Of a DNA stretch of 64,000 nucleotides, positions 46,072 through 54,360 are shown piece after piece. How positions within the stretch are numbered: position 1 is the stretch's first letter; each line of letters opens with the position of its first letter. Location of the stretch: contig DATAWK010000041.1 in the NCBI GenBank assembly GCA_036267255.1, positions 682,001-746,000 on the forward strand, given 5' to 3'. The notes under the pieces are model-generated. The model had not been told where the DNA came from. It saw nothing but the letters and a program-made list of their open reading frames with translations, and searched no databases. The stretch comes from DATAWK01 sp036267255 (GTDB lineage Bacteria; Acidobacteriota; Terriglobia; Terriglobales; Acidobacteriaceae). Made by a program: the position numbers and the translations under genes.

Positions 46072-48663
46072 ATGACTGACCGCGATCTTTTACGCCGGAT
46101 TGAACGCTCCGCGGGCCAGCGGGCCAACTACAAACAGCTGGTGCGGGAGCTGGGCCTGGGCGGTGGACGCGAGCGCCGTCTGCTGCTGGAGCAGCTTGCC
46201 CGGTTAACGGCGCGCGGCATTTTGACAAAGGTGGATCGCGAGCAATGGGCGCTGGCTCGCGCGGCCCAAACGCGGGATGCATTGGTCAGTGGACGGCTCG
46301 ATCTACATCGCGATGGCTTTGGATTTGTTCGCCCCCTGCAACGCGGCGCAGACCGCGAGCAGGATATTTTCATTCCCCCGGATGCCCTGGAAGGCGCCAT
46401 GCAGGGCGACACCGTTCTGGTGGAACTGCTGCCTGCGCGCGGAGACAGTCGCCGTGCCGGACGCATCGCCCGCATTCTGGAACGGCGCAATCCAACCGTC
46501 GTTGGCATCTTTCATTACGGACACGGTTCGTACGCCTCCCGCGAAAGCCGCAGTGCTGGCAACTTCGTTTCTCCACTCGACGAACGCATGACCCAGCCGA
46601 TTGTGATTCCTCCTGGCCTGGAGTTACCGGAAACGCAAATCGCAACAACCCCGCATCGCGTTCTCGGTCAGCAGGCCGTTGCCGCCACAGAATATGACGA
46701 TCTCGAAGGACTCGTCGTCAATATCGAAATCACCGACTGGCCCACACCCACACGAGCAGCGCGCGGACGCGTGATGGAAATTCTCGGCGAACGCGATGCT
46801 TTCGGTGTCGATGTTGAAATTCTAATTCGCAAGCATCATCTGCCGCACACATTTCCAGATCGCGCGCTGGAGGAAGCGCGTCATGTGGCCGTTCCCCCGG
46901 CACAAAATCCAACACTTCTCACAAGGCGTCAGGATTTTCGTGGCCTGCCCATCGTCACCATCGACGGCGAAACCGCGCGCGATTTTGACGACGCTGTGTT
47001 TGTGCGTGCCTTGAATCAGAAAGACGATGGCAACGATGGCTATGAGCTGCAGGTTCACATCGCCGATGTTGCCGAATATGTTCGACCCGATACCGCGTTG
47101 AATCTCGAAGCCCGGCTGCGCGGCAACTCGGTCTATTTTCCGGATCGTGCCATTCCCATGCTACCCGCGGAGCTTTCGACCGACGTCTGTAGCCTGCGTC
47201 CCGGTGAAGACCGGCTGGTGCTCTCCTGCATTCTGCAGATTGCGAGTGATGGAACGGTGCGTTCTGCCGAAATCTGCGAAGGCGTCATCCGCTCTGCGCG
47301 ACGCATGACCTACACCCAGGTGCACGCCATTCTGGATGGCGACGCAACGGCACGCGCGGAGTTTGCTGATCTCATCCCGGAGTTTGAACGCATGCACACG
47401 CTGGCCCGGTTGCTGAACACGCAGCGGGAGCGGCGCGGCTCCATTGACTTCGATCTGCCGGAGCCGGTAATCCAGTTCGACGAACACGGCCAGATGAACG
47501 GCATTGTGCGCTCCGAGCGCAGCTGGGCCAATCGGCTGATTGAAGAATTCATGCTGGCGGCCAACGAAGCCGTTGCCACATGGATCGAAACACTCGGTGT
47601 GCCCAGTATCTATCGCATCCATGAGAAGCCCGATCCAAAACGCATCGTAAATTTTGAAGAGATCGCCGCAGGCTTCGGCTACTCGCTTGGCTTGGGGCCG
47701 CTGCCTGTGCGCAAGATGGAACTGCGCGGCGACCGGCGCGAACGCATGCGCCGCAATAGCAGAGGTAGTGGCGGCGGACAAAAGCGCACGCACGAGATTC
47801 CGGAAGATATTCTCGTCACGCCGCAGATGTATCAAAAGCTGACAGCGCGACTCGCAGGCAAACCCGAAGAGCGCATTTTGACCTATCTGATGCTGCGCTC
47901 GCTGAAGCAGGCGCGTTACAGCGAGGAAAACGTCGGCCACTTTGCACTGGCCGCACCCTGCTACACGCACTTCACGTCGCCCATTCGCCGCTATCCCGAT
48001 CTCATCGTCCATCGCATTACGAAAGAACTGCTCCGCGCTGGCATCGACGGCAATATCGAGTTTTCGCAGCGGACAAAGGCATCGCCGTGGCCGCCAAAGT
48101 ATGCTTCCTTGACGCCACACCTTCCGCATCCGCAATCATCGGCTGCAGTCAGCATTGCTCCACCGATGGAAATTGGCGAGCTCGCCGCCATTGCGCAGGA
48201 GTGCAGCGAGTCCGAGCGCCGCGCCGCCGATGCCGAACGCGAGTTGATTGAGTGGAAGAAGGTCCGCTTCATGCAGGATCGCATTGGCGAGGAATTTTCC
48301 GCCATCGTGCTCAACGTGACGCGCTACGGTCTTTTTGTAGAACTGGATGATCTGTTTGTCGAAGGGTTAGTACCGATCGACAGCCTGATGAATGACCGCT
48401 ACACCTATCGCGAAAACACGCACCAGATCATGGGCGAATACTCCGGCCATTTATACTCCGCAGGCGATCGCGTGCGGGTAATTCTCGACCGCATCGACGC
48501 GATGGAACACAAACTGCAATTTGCCGTCATGGAAGAATCCATTTTGAACATGGGCAAGCCATCCGGCAAACAGCGCGTTGTTTCTGTCAAAAAGAAAGAC
48601 CGGAAATCTGCAAATCCCAAAAAAACGAAGAAGGCAAAACGGGACAAACGCAAGCGGCGATAG
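46072..48663 (+). CDS. rnr: Ribonuclease R
   Basis: An 863-residue 3'-5' exoribonuclease. Order: N-terminal winged-helix, cold-shock-like domains (GFGFVRPLQRGADREQDIFI), RNB catalytic domain with the metal-binding ETARDFDDAVFV Asp set near residue 300, and a C-terminal S1 domain (GEEFSAIVLNVTRYGLFVEL). A Pro/Ser-rich segment of about 40 residues (near 665-700) interrupts the end of the RNB domain, longer than usual. The Lys/Arg-rich tail binds RNA. It degrades structured RNA and helps clean defective ribosomal RNA. Confidence 0.93.
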   Translation: MTDRDLLRRIERSAGQRANYKQLVRELGLGGGRERRLLLEQLARLTARGILTKVDREQWALARAAQTRDALVSGRLDLHRDGFGFVRPLQRGADREQDIFIPPDALEGAMQGDTVLVELLPARGDSRRAGRIARILERRNPTVVGIFHYGHGSYASRESRSAGNFVSPLDERMTQPIVIPPGLELPETQIATTPHRVLGQQAVAATEYDDLEGLVVNIEITDWPTPTRAARGRVMEILGERDAFGVDVEILIRKHHLPHTFPDRALEEARHVAVPPAQNPTLLTRRQDFRGLPIVTIDGETARDFDDAVFVRALNQKDDGNDGYELQVHIADVAEYVRPDTALNLEARLRGNSVYFPDRAIPMLPAELSTDVCSLRPGEDRLVLSCILQIASDGTVRSAEICEGVIRSARRMTYTQVHAILDGDATARAEFADLIPEFERMHTLARLLNTQRERRGSIDFDLPEPVIQFDEHGQMNGIVRSERSWANRLIEEFMLAANEAVATWIETLGVPSIYRIHEKPDPKRIVNFEEIAAGFGYSLGLGPLPVRKMELRGDRRERMRRNSRGSGGGQKRTHEIPEDILVTPQMYQKLTARLAGKPEERILTYLMLRSLKQARYSEENVGHFALAAPCYTHFTSPIRRYPDLIVHRITKELLRAGIDGNIEFSQRTKASPWPPKYASLTPHLPHPQSSAAVSIAPPMEIGELAAIAQECSESERRAADAERELIEWKKVRFMQDRIGEEFSAIVLNVTRYGLFVELDDLFVEGLVPIDSLMNDRYTYRENTHQIMGEYSGHLYSAGDRVRVILDRIDAMEHKLQFAVMEESILNMGKPSGKQRVVSVKKKDRKSANPKKTKKAKRDKRKRR

Positions 48664-48714
48664 CGCATCTCAATAGACAGATGTCCGGCGTAAATAATTG
48701 GAGGTGTTTCCCCC

Positions 48715-49227
48715 GTGAAGCTGTTCCGTCTTCTCCCCCTGCTACTTCTGTTTTCGTCGCTCGGCGCCATCGCGCAAGTTGGACTCTACGGCGAATTCAG
48801 CGCAGCCAAACTCAATGTGCCGAATACAGGCTGGATATATGGCCCTACGTTCGGCGGCTATTACGATCCGGCGCATTTTGCTTTTTTCCGTGCGGGACTG
48901 GACGCCAGGGCAGCATTTCTTGGTACCGGATCCACAGAGCTGTATAGCGGCCTGGTAGGCCCACGCCTTGTTGTCGGCGCTCCCGCGCTACCAGCTCATG
49001 TGTACGTTGAGAGCCTGGTTGGTGTGGGCCATGCAGAAGCCGGCGAAGGGGTTGCAAAGACATCCGCAACCAAGTTTGAATATCAATTCCTCGGTGGCGT
49101 CGATCTGACGGTGCTGCCGCGGATCGACTGGCGCGTGGCCGAATTCAGCTATGGTGGCCTTTCCGGGCTTAACAGCAGCTTCAACCCAAAAATACTCAGT
49201 ACGGGCATCGTCGTGCGATTGCCGTAA
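48715..49227 (+). CDS. Small outer-membrane beta-barrel-like protein
   Basis: A 170-residue exported protein with a signal peptide (LLPLLLLFSSLGAIA, cleaved before QVGLYGEF). The mature part consists of short alternating strands with many Gly and aromatic residues, like eight-stranded barrel proteins (OmpA/OmpX-like); the end reads ILSTGIVVRLP. The start is GTG 48715, with GGAGG 10 bases before it. No specific family recognised. It follows rnr by 51 bases and may be co-transcribed. Confidence 0.65.
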   Translation: MKLFRLLPLLLLFSSLGAIAQVGLYGEFSAAKLNVPNTGWIYGPTFGGYYDPAHFAFFRAGLDARAAFLGTGSTELYSGLVGPRLVVGAPALPAHVYVESLVGVGHAEAGEGVAKTSATKFEYQFLGGVDLTVLPRIDWRVAEFSYGGLSGLNSSFNPKILSTGIVVRLP

Positions 49228-49363
49228 TCGGGCATTCGAGCCATGCATCCCATTGCGTCCATCGCCTTGTGGCCATCGCACGCCGTACAATGGAGATTCA
49301 TGCAGTGTGGTTGCTTCTGCGGCCGCACTGGAACGATATCGAATCTTTACGGAGCACACCCGC

Positions 49364-49636
49364 ATGGCGCACATGGTTTTATGCGCGAAGTATAAGGCGC
49401 AGATGGAGGGCCTCGACGAGGCGCCCTTTGACAGCGATTTTGGCAAGAAGATCTACGACAACGTTTCTAAGAAGGCCTGGGGCGAATGGGTCGATCACCA
49501 GAAGATGCTGCTGAACGAGTATCGCCTGCAGCCCTGGACGCGCGAAGCGCAGGAGTTTCTGGTCGACCAGATGCAGCAGTTCTTCTTCGGCGAAGGCTCG
49601 GCCTTGCCCAAGGAGTATGTTCCACCCTCGCACTAG
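49364..49636 (+). CDS. YggX-family Fe(II)-trafficking protein
   Basis: A 90-residue protein. It matches YggX through Cys7 (MVLCAKYKAQMEGLDEAPF), GKKIYDNVSKKAWGEWVDHQKMLLNEYRL and the end FFFGEGSALPKEY. YggX-type proteins protect Fe-S clusters and Fe handling under oxidative stress. ATG 49364 with GGAG 10 bases upstream; a much longer open frame to 49151 overlaps the preceding gene and is not homologous. The tRNA-Pro gene follows 68 bases downstream. Confidence 0.92.
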   Translation: MAHMVLCAKYKAQMEGLDEAPFDSDFGKKIYDNVSKKAWGEWVDHQKMLLNEYRLQPWTREAQEFLVDQMQQFFFGEGSALPKEYVPPSH

Positions 49637-49704
49637 AGCAGCCTGCATGCCGGTGTAAACTAATCAAGACCCCCGCGTTTCAGAAAGATAGAAGCGCAGA
49701 CCGT

Positions 49705-49781
49705 CGGGACGTGGCTCAGCCTGGTAGAGCACTCGCTTGGGGTGCGAGGGGTCGGCAGTTCAAATCTGCCCGTCCCGACCA
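49705..49781 (+). tRNA. tRNA-Pro (GGG)
   Basis: A 77-base cloverleaf with encoded CCA. The acceptor stem is CGGGACG/CGTCCCG, the anticodon stem CTCGC/GCGAG, and the loop TTGGGGT gives GGG, reading CCC and CCU proline codons. The D-arm GTGGCTCAGCCTGGTAGAGCA is shared with the other tRNA-Pro. Confidence 0.95.
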
Positions 49782-49961
49782 ATATTTCATCGATTACCCT
49801 CCGCCTCTGCCGTTTTCACATCACCTATCTTGCGGCTGCGGCATAAAAATCTGAGTTTGCTGTGCACACAGCAGCCGCTGCCGCTACTCTGGTTTCAGAA
49901 CTTTCCGCTATAGAATGCGGTTTGCAAATCGCAAACCTGAACCCACGCGAAGGGCGAACGG

Positions 49962-51176
49962 ATGCAGACCTTGCATTGGCTGACACGCGCAACCACCACA
50001 CAGAAACGCGCTCTCCTCACCACTTCGCTGGGCTGGATGCTGGACAGCATGGACATGATGCTGTTCTCGCTGGTCCTGGTGGACCTGCAGCGAGACTTGC
50101 ATATGAGCGTGGCAACCAGCGGCCTGATCATGTCCGTGACCTTAATCTCCGCAGCCATCGGAGGCATTTTCTTTGGCTGGTTCGCGGACAAGGTGGGCAG
50201 AGTTCGCGCGCTGATGATCAGCATCCTCATCTACTCCATCTTTACGGCCTGTTGCGGACTGACGCATACCATCCTGCAACTGGCTATTTTTCGATTCCTG
50301 CTCGGACTGGGAATCGGCGGAGAATGGGCTGCCGGCGCGGCGCTCGTCGCCGAAACCTGGCCGGATGAAGATCGCGGCAAAGCGATAGGAATTGCGCAGG
50401 CTTTCTGGGCGGTTGGCTATGCGTTGGGCGCAGCCATCACGGGACTGGTGATGCCGCACTTCGGTTGGCGCGCAGTTTTCTTCGTTGGCGTTTTTCCAGC
50501 TCTCATCACCCTGTGGATTCGCCGGTCCGTCGAAGAGCCGACGATCTGGCAAGAGAAAGCGGCGACGTTGCCCCTGCGGAGCATTTTTCGCGGCAAACTC
50601 GGCATCGCCACACTCGTCACAGCTTCCATGAACGCAGCATCGCTCTTTGCCTGGTGGGGGCTGTTCACCTGGATTCCGCGTTTTCTCTCGCTGCCGATTG
50701 CACAGGGCGGCCGCGGGCTGAGTATTGTTCAAACCTCTTCCTGGACGATCATCATGCAGGTGGGAACAGGCCTGGGCTATCTCTCGTTCGGCTATCTGGC
50801 CGACAGATTCGGTCGCAAGCGAACCTATATCGCATTTTTACTGATCGCCGCGGTCATCGTTCCCATCTATGCGCACGCCCACGGTGTCACCATGCTGCTG
50901 GTCCTTGGTCCCCTTGTTGGATTTTTCGGAACGGGATTCTTCAGCGGATTCAGCATCATTGCCAGCGAAGCGTTTCCGACTGCGGTGCGCGGAACCGCTA
51001 TGGGATTGGTCTACAATCTGGGACGATTTCTTGGCGCAGCCGCGCCGTACATCATTGGCTTTATCACTGAAAGAAGCGGAATCGCCATCGCACTGTCATC
51101 CATTTCCATCGCATTTCTTCTCGCCGCGCTTATCGCCACTGGATTGAGCGAAACAAAAACCCACGCTCTTGCCTGA
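49962..51176 (+). CDS. MFS transporter, aromatic-acid/sialic-acid:H+ symporter-like
   Basis: A 404-residue twelve-helix transporter. Typical blocks are GWMLDSMDMMLFSLVLVDL in helix 1, FGWFADKVGRVRAL between helices 2 and 3, and FGYLADRFGRKRTY as the second-half copy. The Asp residues in helix 1 and the GLGIGGEWAAGAALVAE segment resemble the sugar-acid, sialic-acid and aromatic-acid symporters; the true substrate is unknown. The ribosome site AAGGG lies about 10 bases upstream. No catabolic genes are adjacent. Confidence 0.85.
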   Translation: MQTLHWLTRATTTQKRALLTTSLGWMLDSMDMMLFSLVLVDLQRDLHMSVATSGLIMSVTLISAAIGGIFFGWFADKVGRVRALMISILIYSIFTACCGLTHTILQLAIFRFLLGLGIGGEWAAGAALVAETWPDEDRGKAIGIAQAFWAVGYALGAAITGLVMPHFGWRAVFFVGVFPALITLWIRRSVEEPTIWQEKAATLPLRSIFRGKLGIATLVTASMNAASLFAWWGLFTWIPRFLSLPIAQGGRGLSIVQTSSWTIIMQVGTGLGYLSFGYLADRFGRKRTYIAFLLIAAVIVPIYAHAHGVTMLLVLGPLVGFFGTGFFSGFSIIASEAFPTAVRGTAMGLVYNLGRFLGAAAPYIIGFITERSGIAIALSSISIAFLLAALIATGLSETKTHALA

Positions 51177-51197
51177 GCGTATTCATCGCAAACTGCG

Positions 51198-51242
51198 GAG
51201 GCCTGCACTCAGTCGGCAGATACAAGATTTTTTGCAGGCCTC
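51198..51242. terminator. Long-loop inverted repeat between convergent genes
   Basis: A perfect 10-bp inverted repeat (GAGGCCTGCA/TGCAGGCCTC) with a 25-base loop lies between the MFS transporter and CLC channel stops. Its place suggests a bidirectional transcription end, although the loop is unusually long. Confidence 0.45.
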
Positions 51243-51270
51243 TCTGGGACGCACAATCCGCGGTCTTGAC

Positions 51271-53079
51271 CTATTTTGCCAAAGTGCAAGCCTCTGAGAC
51301 GGTCGCATGGCCTGCCTTCTGTGCAAGGTTTCTGCGAGTTTTCAGTACCTGCAAAATATCCGTCTTCGTCACAATGCCTTTTAACTGATCGTCTTCTGTA
51401 ATTACGAGCAGGGGTTGCCCATATTCATTCAGTAGCAAGCCGAGAGCTTCCATGACATCGCAATCGGAAGCGACTTTCAGAACTCGCCGATCGGTGATAT
51501 CTCGGACCTTCGTTGTCTCCCACTTGTCTGGGGATATCTGTGCGAGCTCCCATAGCGTAATGGTCCCCAGAAGTTTGCGCTCTTCAAAAACAGGGAATGC
51601 TGTGTGGCGATAGTGCGGTGCAAGTGTTTCGGTGAATTCACGCAAGCTCAACGATGCCGGCACGGAAATCATTTGCGGCTGCATGATTTCATCGACCGTG
51701 ATATTTCTCAGCTCCTGTATCTTGATACCTTCATGCAGGCGCTGGCCGGCGGAGGCTGACGCATCCCCGGAGACAGCATAGGCCACAGCGGCGCCGATGA
51801 GAGTGGGAATAATGAAGGCATGGCCACCCGTTGCTTCCGCGACGAAGACGACCGCAGCAAGCGGAGTTTTATATCCCGCGGCGATGAACGAAGCCATGCC
51901 GACGGCGGCATACAGTTCCAGCGAAGAACTGTGCACGATGGACTGGGCAAAAGCTGCTCCGAGTGCCCCGCCGGTGAGGAACAGCGGGACGAACATCGCG
52001 CTCACGCCGCCGACAGCGAGGGTGAAGAGGGTGGCTGCCAGCTTGAACGCGCTAAAAACAACCAGCTCCAGGGAGCTGTGATACGTGCCAAGGATTGCTC
52101 CGACCGCTTCATAGTTCGGGCCAAGGGGAACGAGAGTTCCCGGATAAAAATGCAGAAACAGCAATCCGCAGATGCCTGTCAGAAGGCCGCCGATCGCCAG
52201 CTTCTGCCAGTGTGGTCGAGACCACTTTACAAAAAAACTCCGCGCCCGCCGAAACGTGATGACGAATGCCATGGCGATCAGGCCGATAATCAGGCCCAGG
52301 AATGCGCACCAGTAGAGGTCCCGTCCTGTAAACGATGTCGTGCTGGCAAAGTCGAATAGCGGTGCTCCACCCAGAAAGGCGCGGAGCGTCACGTAGGAAA
52401 TTACGGAGGCAATCAGGGAGGGCACAAGGGCCTCGTGCGCCAGATCGTCCTTGTATGGCATCTCCAGCGCGAAGACGATACCTGTCAAAGGTGCGCGGAA
52501 GACAGCGGACATGCCTGCTGCAGCGCCACAGATCAGCATGATGCGGCGGTCGCGCGAATCGAGGCGCAGGCGCCGCAGCTTTGTCCAGAGCCAGGAGCCG
52601 ATGGCTGCTCCACCATAAATGCTGGGTCCTTCGAGAGCGGCGCTGCCGCCGAACCCAACTGTGGTGATGGCTGCCAGCAGCTTCGGAAAGAATGGACGCA
52701 TGTCGATGTCGCCCTGGTGCTCATGGTAGGAGCGGATAATCTCTTCCGTGGAATGTTCGTCCGGATCGGGAGTCAGAAACTGCATGATGAGTCCCGTAAC
52801 GGTAAACGCAAGCATCAGTCCCGGCACAATGGCCCAGTGATGCCGCAAATAGTAACCGAGAACCACAGGCCACAGTTTGCCAAGAATAATGACAGCAATG
52901 CCGGTAATGGTGAGTCCGGTCGTCACCCCAATGATGGGTGCAATCAGCAGCCACTTATGCAGGTCGCGCGAATATGTCGCGATAAGGTCCTCATGCACTC
53001 GAGGAAAATATTTCCGCAAAAGCGGATGCCGCATCACCCGATTTATTTTCTTCGTCGCGCTTGCGTCTTTCTTATTCAT
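51271..53079 (-). CDS. CLC-family chloride channel/transporter with CBS domains
   Basis: A 602-residue protein. Residues about 25-440 are a CLC pore: FGGSAALEGPSIYGGAAIGSWL carries the EGP gating-Glu motif, GAAAGMSAVFRAPLTGIVFALE the central helix, and SAMFVPLFLTGGALGAAFAQ the third selectivity motif. Residues about 450-600 form two CBS domains that may sense nucleotides. It may move Cl- or exchange Cl- for H+; some relatives carry F-. It overlaps the upstream marR gene by 8 bases, so the two are probably one operon under that regulator. Confidence 0.9.
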   Translation of the reverse strand: MNKKDASATKKINRVMRHPLLRKYFPRVHEDLIATYSRDLHKWLLIAPIIGVTTGLTITGIAVIILGKLWPVVLGYYLRHHWAIVPGLMLAFTVTGLIMQFLTPDPDEHSTEEIIRSYHEHQGDIDMRPFFPKLLAAITTVGFGGSAALEGPSIYGGAAIGSWLWTKLRRLRLDSRDRRIMLICGAAAGMSAVFRAPLTGIVFALEMPYKDDLAHEALVPSLIASVISYVTLRAFLGGAPLFDFASTTSFTGRDLYWCAFLGLIIGLIAMAFVITFRRARSFFVKWSRPHWQKLAIGGLLTGICGLLFLHFYPGTLVPLGPNYEAVGAILGTYHSSLELVVFSAFKLAATLFTLAVGGVSAMFVPLFLTGGALGAAFAQSIVHSSSLELYAAVGMASFIAAGYKTPLAAVVFVAEATGGHAFIIPTLIGAAVAYAVSGDASASAGQRLHEGIKIQELRNITVDEIMQPQMISVPASLSLREFTETLAPHYRHTAFPVFEERKLLGTITLWELAQISPDKWETTKVRDITDRRVLKVASDCDVMEALGLLLNEYGQPLLVITEDDQLKGIVTKTDILQVLKTRRNLAQKAGHATVSEACTLAK

Positions 53080-53578
53080 ACGACGAGTGGCTTTTATTTT
53101 TCTGGTTTGCTTGATTCTGAAGCTCAGGATGCTGTGGCCGCATTTTCGGAGGAGTCAGAAGTCCTCCCCGTACCCGCTGCACTTCTTCTTTGTGAAGATC
53201 GGTCAGCTTGGAGAGGATAACTTCGCCACGCCGGGTGAGAGAAACAAAAACAAAACGGCGGTCGTGCTTGTCCTGTACTTTGCGCACAAGACCTCGTTCG
53301 ACAGCGCGTTCTACCAGTCCCACTACGGAATTGTGGCGCTCCTGTAGGAACTCTGCCAGTTCCGAAAGCGTGGCCCAACCGCGCCCGGTGTATCCGGCAA
53401 TGCCGAGCATTAACTGATGTTGTTGCGGAGTTACCCCGCATTGTCTTGCGGCTTTTTCGCTGAAGCGCAGAAATTTTCGCAGGTTATAGCGGAACCATGC
53501 CAGTTCTTGAACGACCCCACTCTCTTGCGATGGAAGATAATCCGAGGAACTTCGTTTAGCGGCAGATGGCAATACCAT
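53072..53578 (-). CDS. MarR-family transcriptional regulator upstream of the CLC gene
   Basis: A 168-residue winged-helix regulator. The DNA-binding part is ATLSELAEFLQERHNSVVGLVERAVERGLVRK, then DRRFVFVSLTRRGEVIL; the C-terminal 35 residues are Pro/Gln-rich and flexible. Its end overlaps the CLC gene by 8 bases. ATG 53578 is chosen because TATACT ends just 6 bases before it, suggesting a leaderless message; ATG 53584 is an alternative lying within the palindrome. A perfect palindrome at the start predicts autorepression of the marR-clc operon. Confidence 0.88.
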   Translation of the reverse strand: MVLPSAAKRSSSDYLPSQESGVVQELAWFRYNLRKFLRFSEKAARQCGVTPQQHQLMLGIAGYTGRGWATLSELAEFLQERHNSVVGLVERAVERGLVRKVQDKHDRRFVFVSLTRRGEVILSKLTDLHKEEVQRVRGGLLTPPKMRPQHPELQNQANQKNKSHSSYE

Positions 53579-53581
53579 GCA

Positions 53582-53625
53582 CATAGTATATCGCAATACG
53601 ATATACTATGTATCGCGTTACGATA
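53582..53625 (-). promoter_or_regulatory. Tandem palindromic operator at the marR start
   Basis: Two sites share TATCGC-N2-TACGATA. The first, 53589-53603, sits in a perfect 12-bp inverted repeat (arms 53582-53593 and 53599-53610, spacer CAATA). The second, 53611-53625, has 5-bp arms and overlaps the stop of the neighbouring siroheme gene. Their starts are 22 bases apart, about two helical turns. The right arm contains the TATACT -10 candidate of marR read on the minus strand. Confidence 0.7.
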
Positions 53626-54265
53626 TAGATTCTTTTCCGTTGCTTGTGCGATCCAATGCCGCCGAATGGGCACGTTGCCGCGCCGGACACGCCGGAAGTT
53701 TGCACAGCGGGAGGCTGGCGAGTTCATGTAGCAACAATTTTCGTCCCTCGCTCGGCTCATATTCTTGCAATATGTCTCTGCGCAACTGGCCAAGCTGGTC
53801 CAGCCAGCCGCCAAGGTCCGGAGCCAGCTGACCATCTATCTCTTTACGCAAGCGCTGCGCCAGTGCAGGACTCTCCCCTGCCGTCGATATGGCAATCTGC
53901 AGGGCTCCTCGTTCCACAATGGAAGGAAAATAAAAATCGCAGTTAGGAGGATCGTCGACTGCATTGCAGAGAATCCCACGTTCGCTGGCCAGCAGAAATA
54001 CCTGCTGGTTCACTTCCGGGGATGACGTAGCGGCAATAACAAGAAAAACATCCTTCAGGTCCTCCGGTGCGAAGACGCGCTGCTCCCACAGAAACTGTCC
54101 CGCACTCGCTTGTTGCGCGATGCCCGGCAAAGCCTCCGGCGCAACGACAGTCAATTTTGCTTGCGCATGCAGCAGGCTGGAGATCTTCGATTCGGCGACA
54201 TTACCGGCACCCACAACCAGGCAATGCCGTCCTGTCAGTTTCAAGAAGATTGGGAAAAGAGGCAT
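53618..54265 (-). CDS. Precorrin-2 dehydrogenase/sirohydrochlorin ferrochelatase-like (CysG N-terminal type)
   Basis: A 215-residue protein. The NAD-binding site is VVGAGNVAESKISSLL, and CNAVDDPPNCDFYFPSIVERG is the family signature, with ALQIAISTAGESPALAQRLR after it. The enzyme oxidises precorrin-2 and inserts iron to make siroheme. ATG 54265 follows GGAG; residues before it in the open frame do not fit. The C-terminal part is shorter and richer in Ser/Arg than in full-length homologues, but the catalytic half is complete. No cobA/hemD partner or sulfite reductase gene is nearby. Confidence 0.88.
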   Translation of the reverse strand: MPLFPIFLKLTGRHCLVVGAGNVAESKISSLLHAQAKLTVVAPEALPGIAQQASAGQFLWEQRVFAPEDLKDVFLVIAATSSPEVNQQVFLLASERGILCNAVDDPPNCDFYFPSIVERGALQIAISTAGESPALAQRLRKEIDGQLAPDLGGWLDQLGQLRRDILQEYEPSEGRKLLLHELASLPLCKLPACPARQRAHSAALDRTSNGKESIS

Positions 54266-54301
54266 ATTCGCTCCGTGTCCTGTCAGAGTCAGATTCAGAG
54301 G

Positions 54302-54337
54302 CAAAAAGCAGAAGGACCGCATGGATGGCGGCCCTTC
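54302..54337 (-). terminator. Intrinsic terminator of rpoD
   Basis: On the minus strand a 10-bp stem (GAAGGGCCGC/GCGGTCCTTC, one G-T wobble) with a 7-base loop is followed by TGCTTTTTG. It lies 24 bases past the rpoD stop and before the siroheme gene, separating their transcripts. Confidence 0.8.
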
Positions 54338-54360
54338 TATTGCAATGGATTGTTACAACC

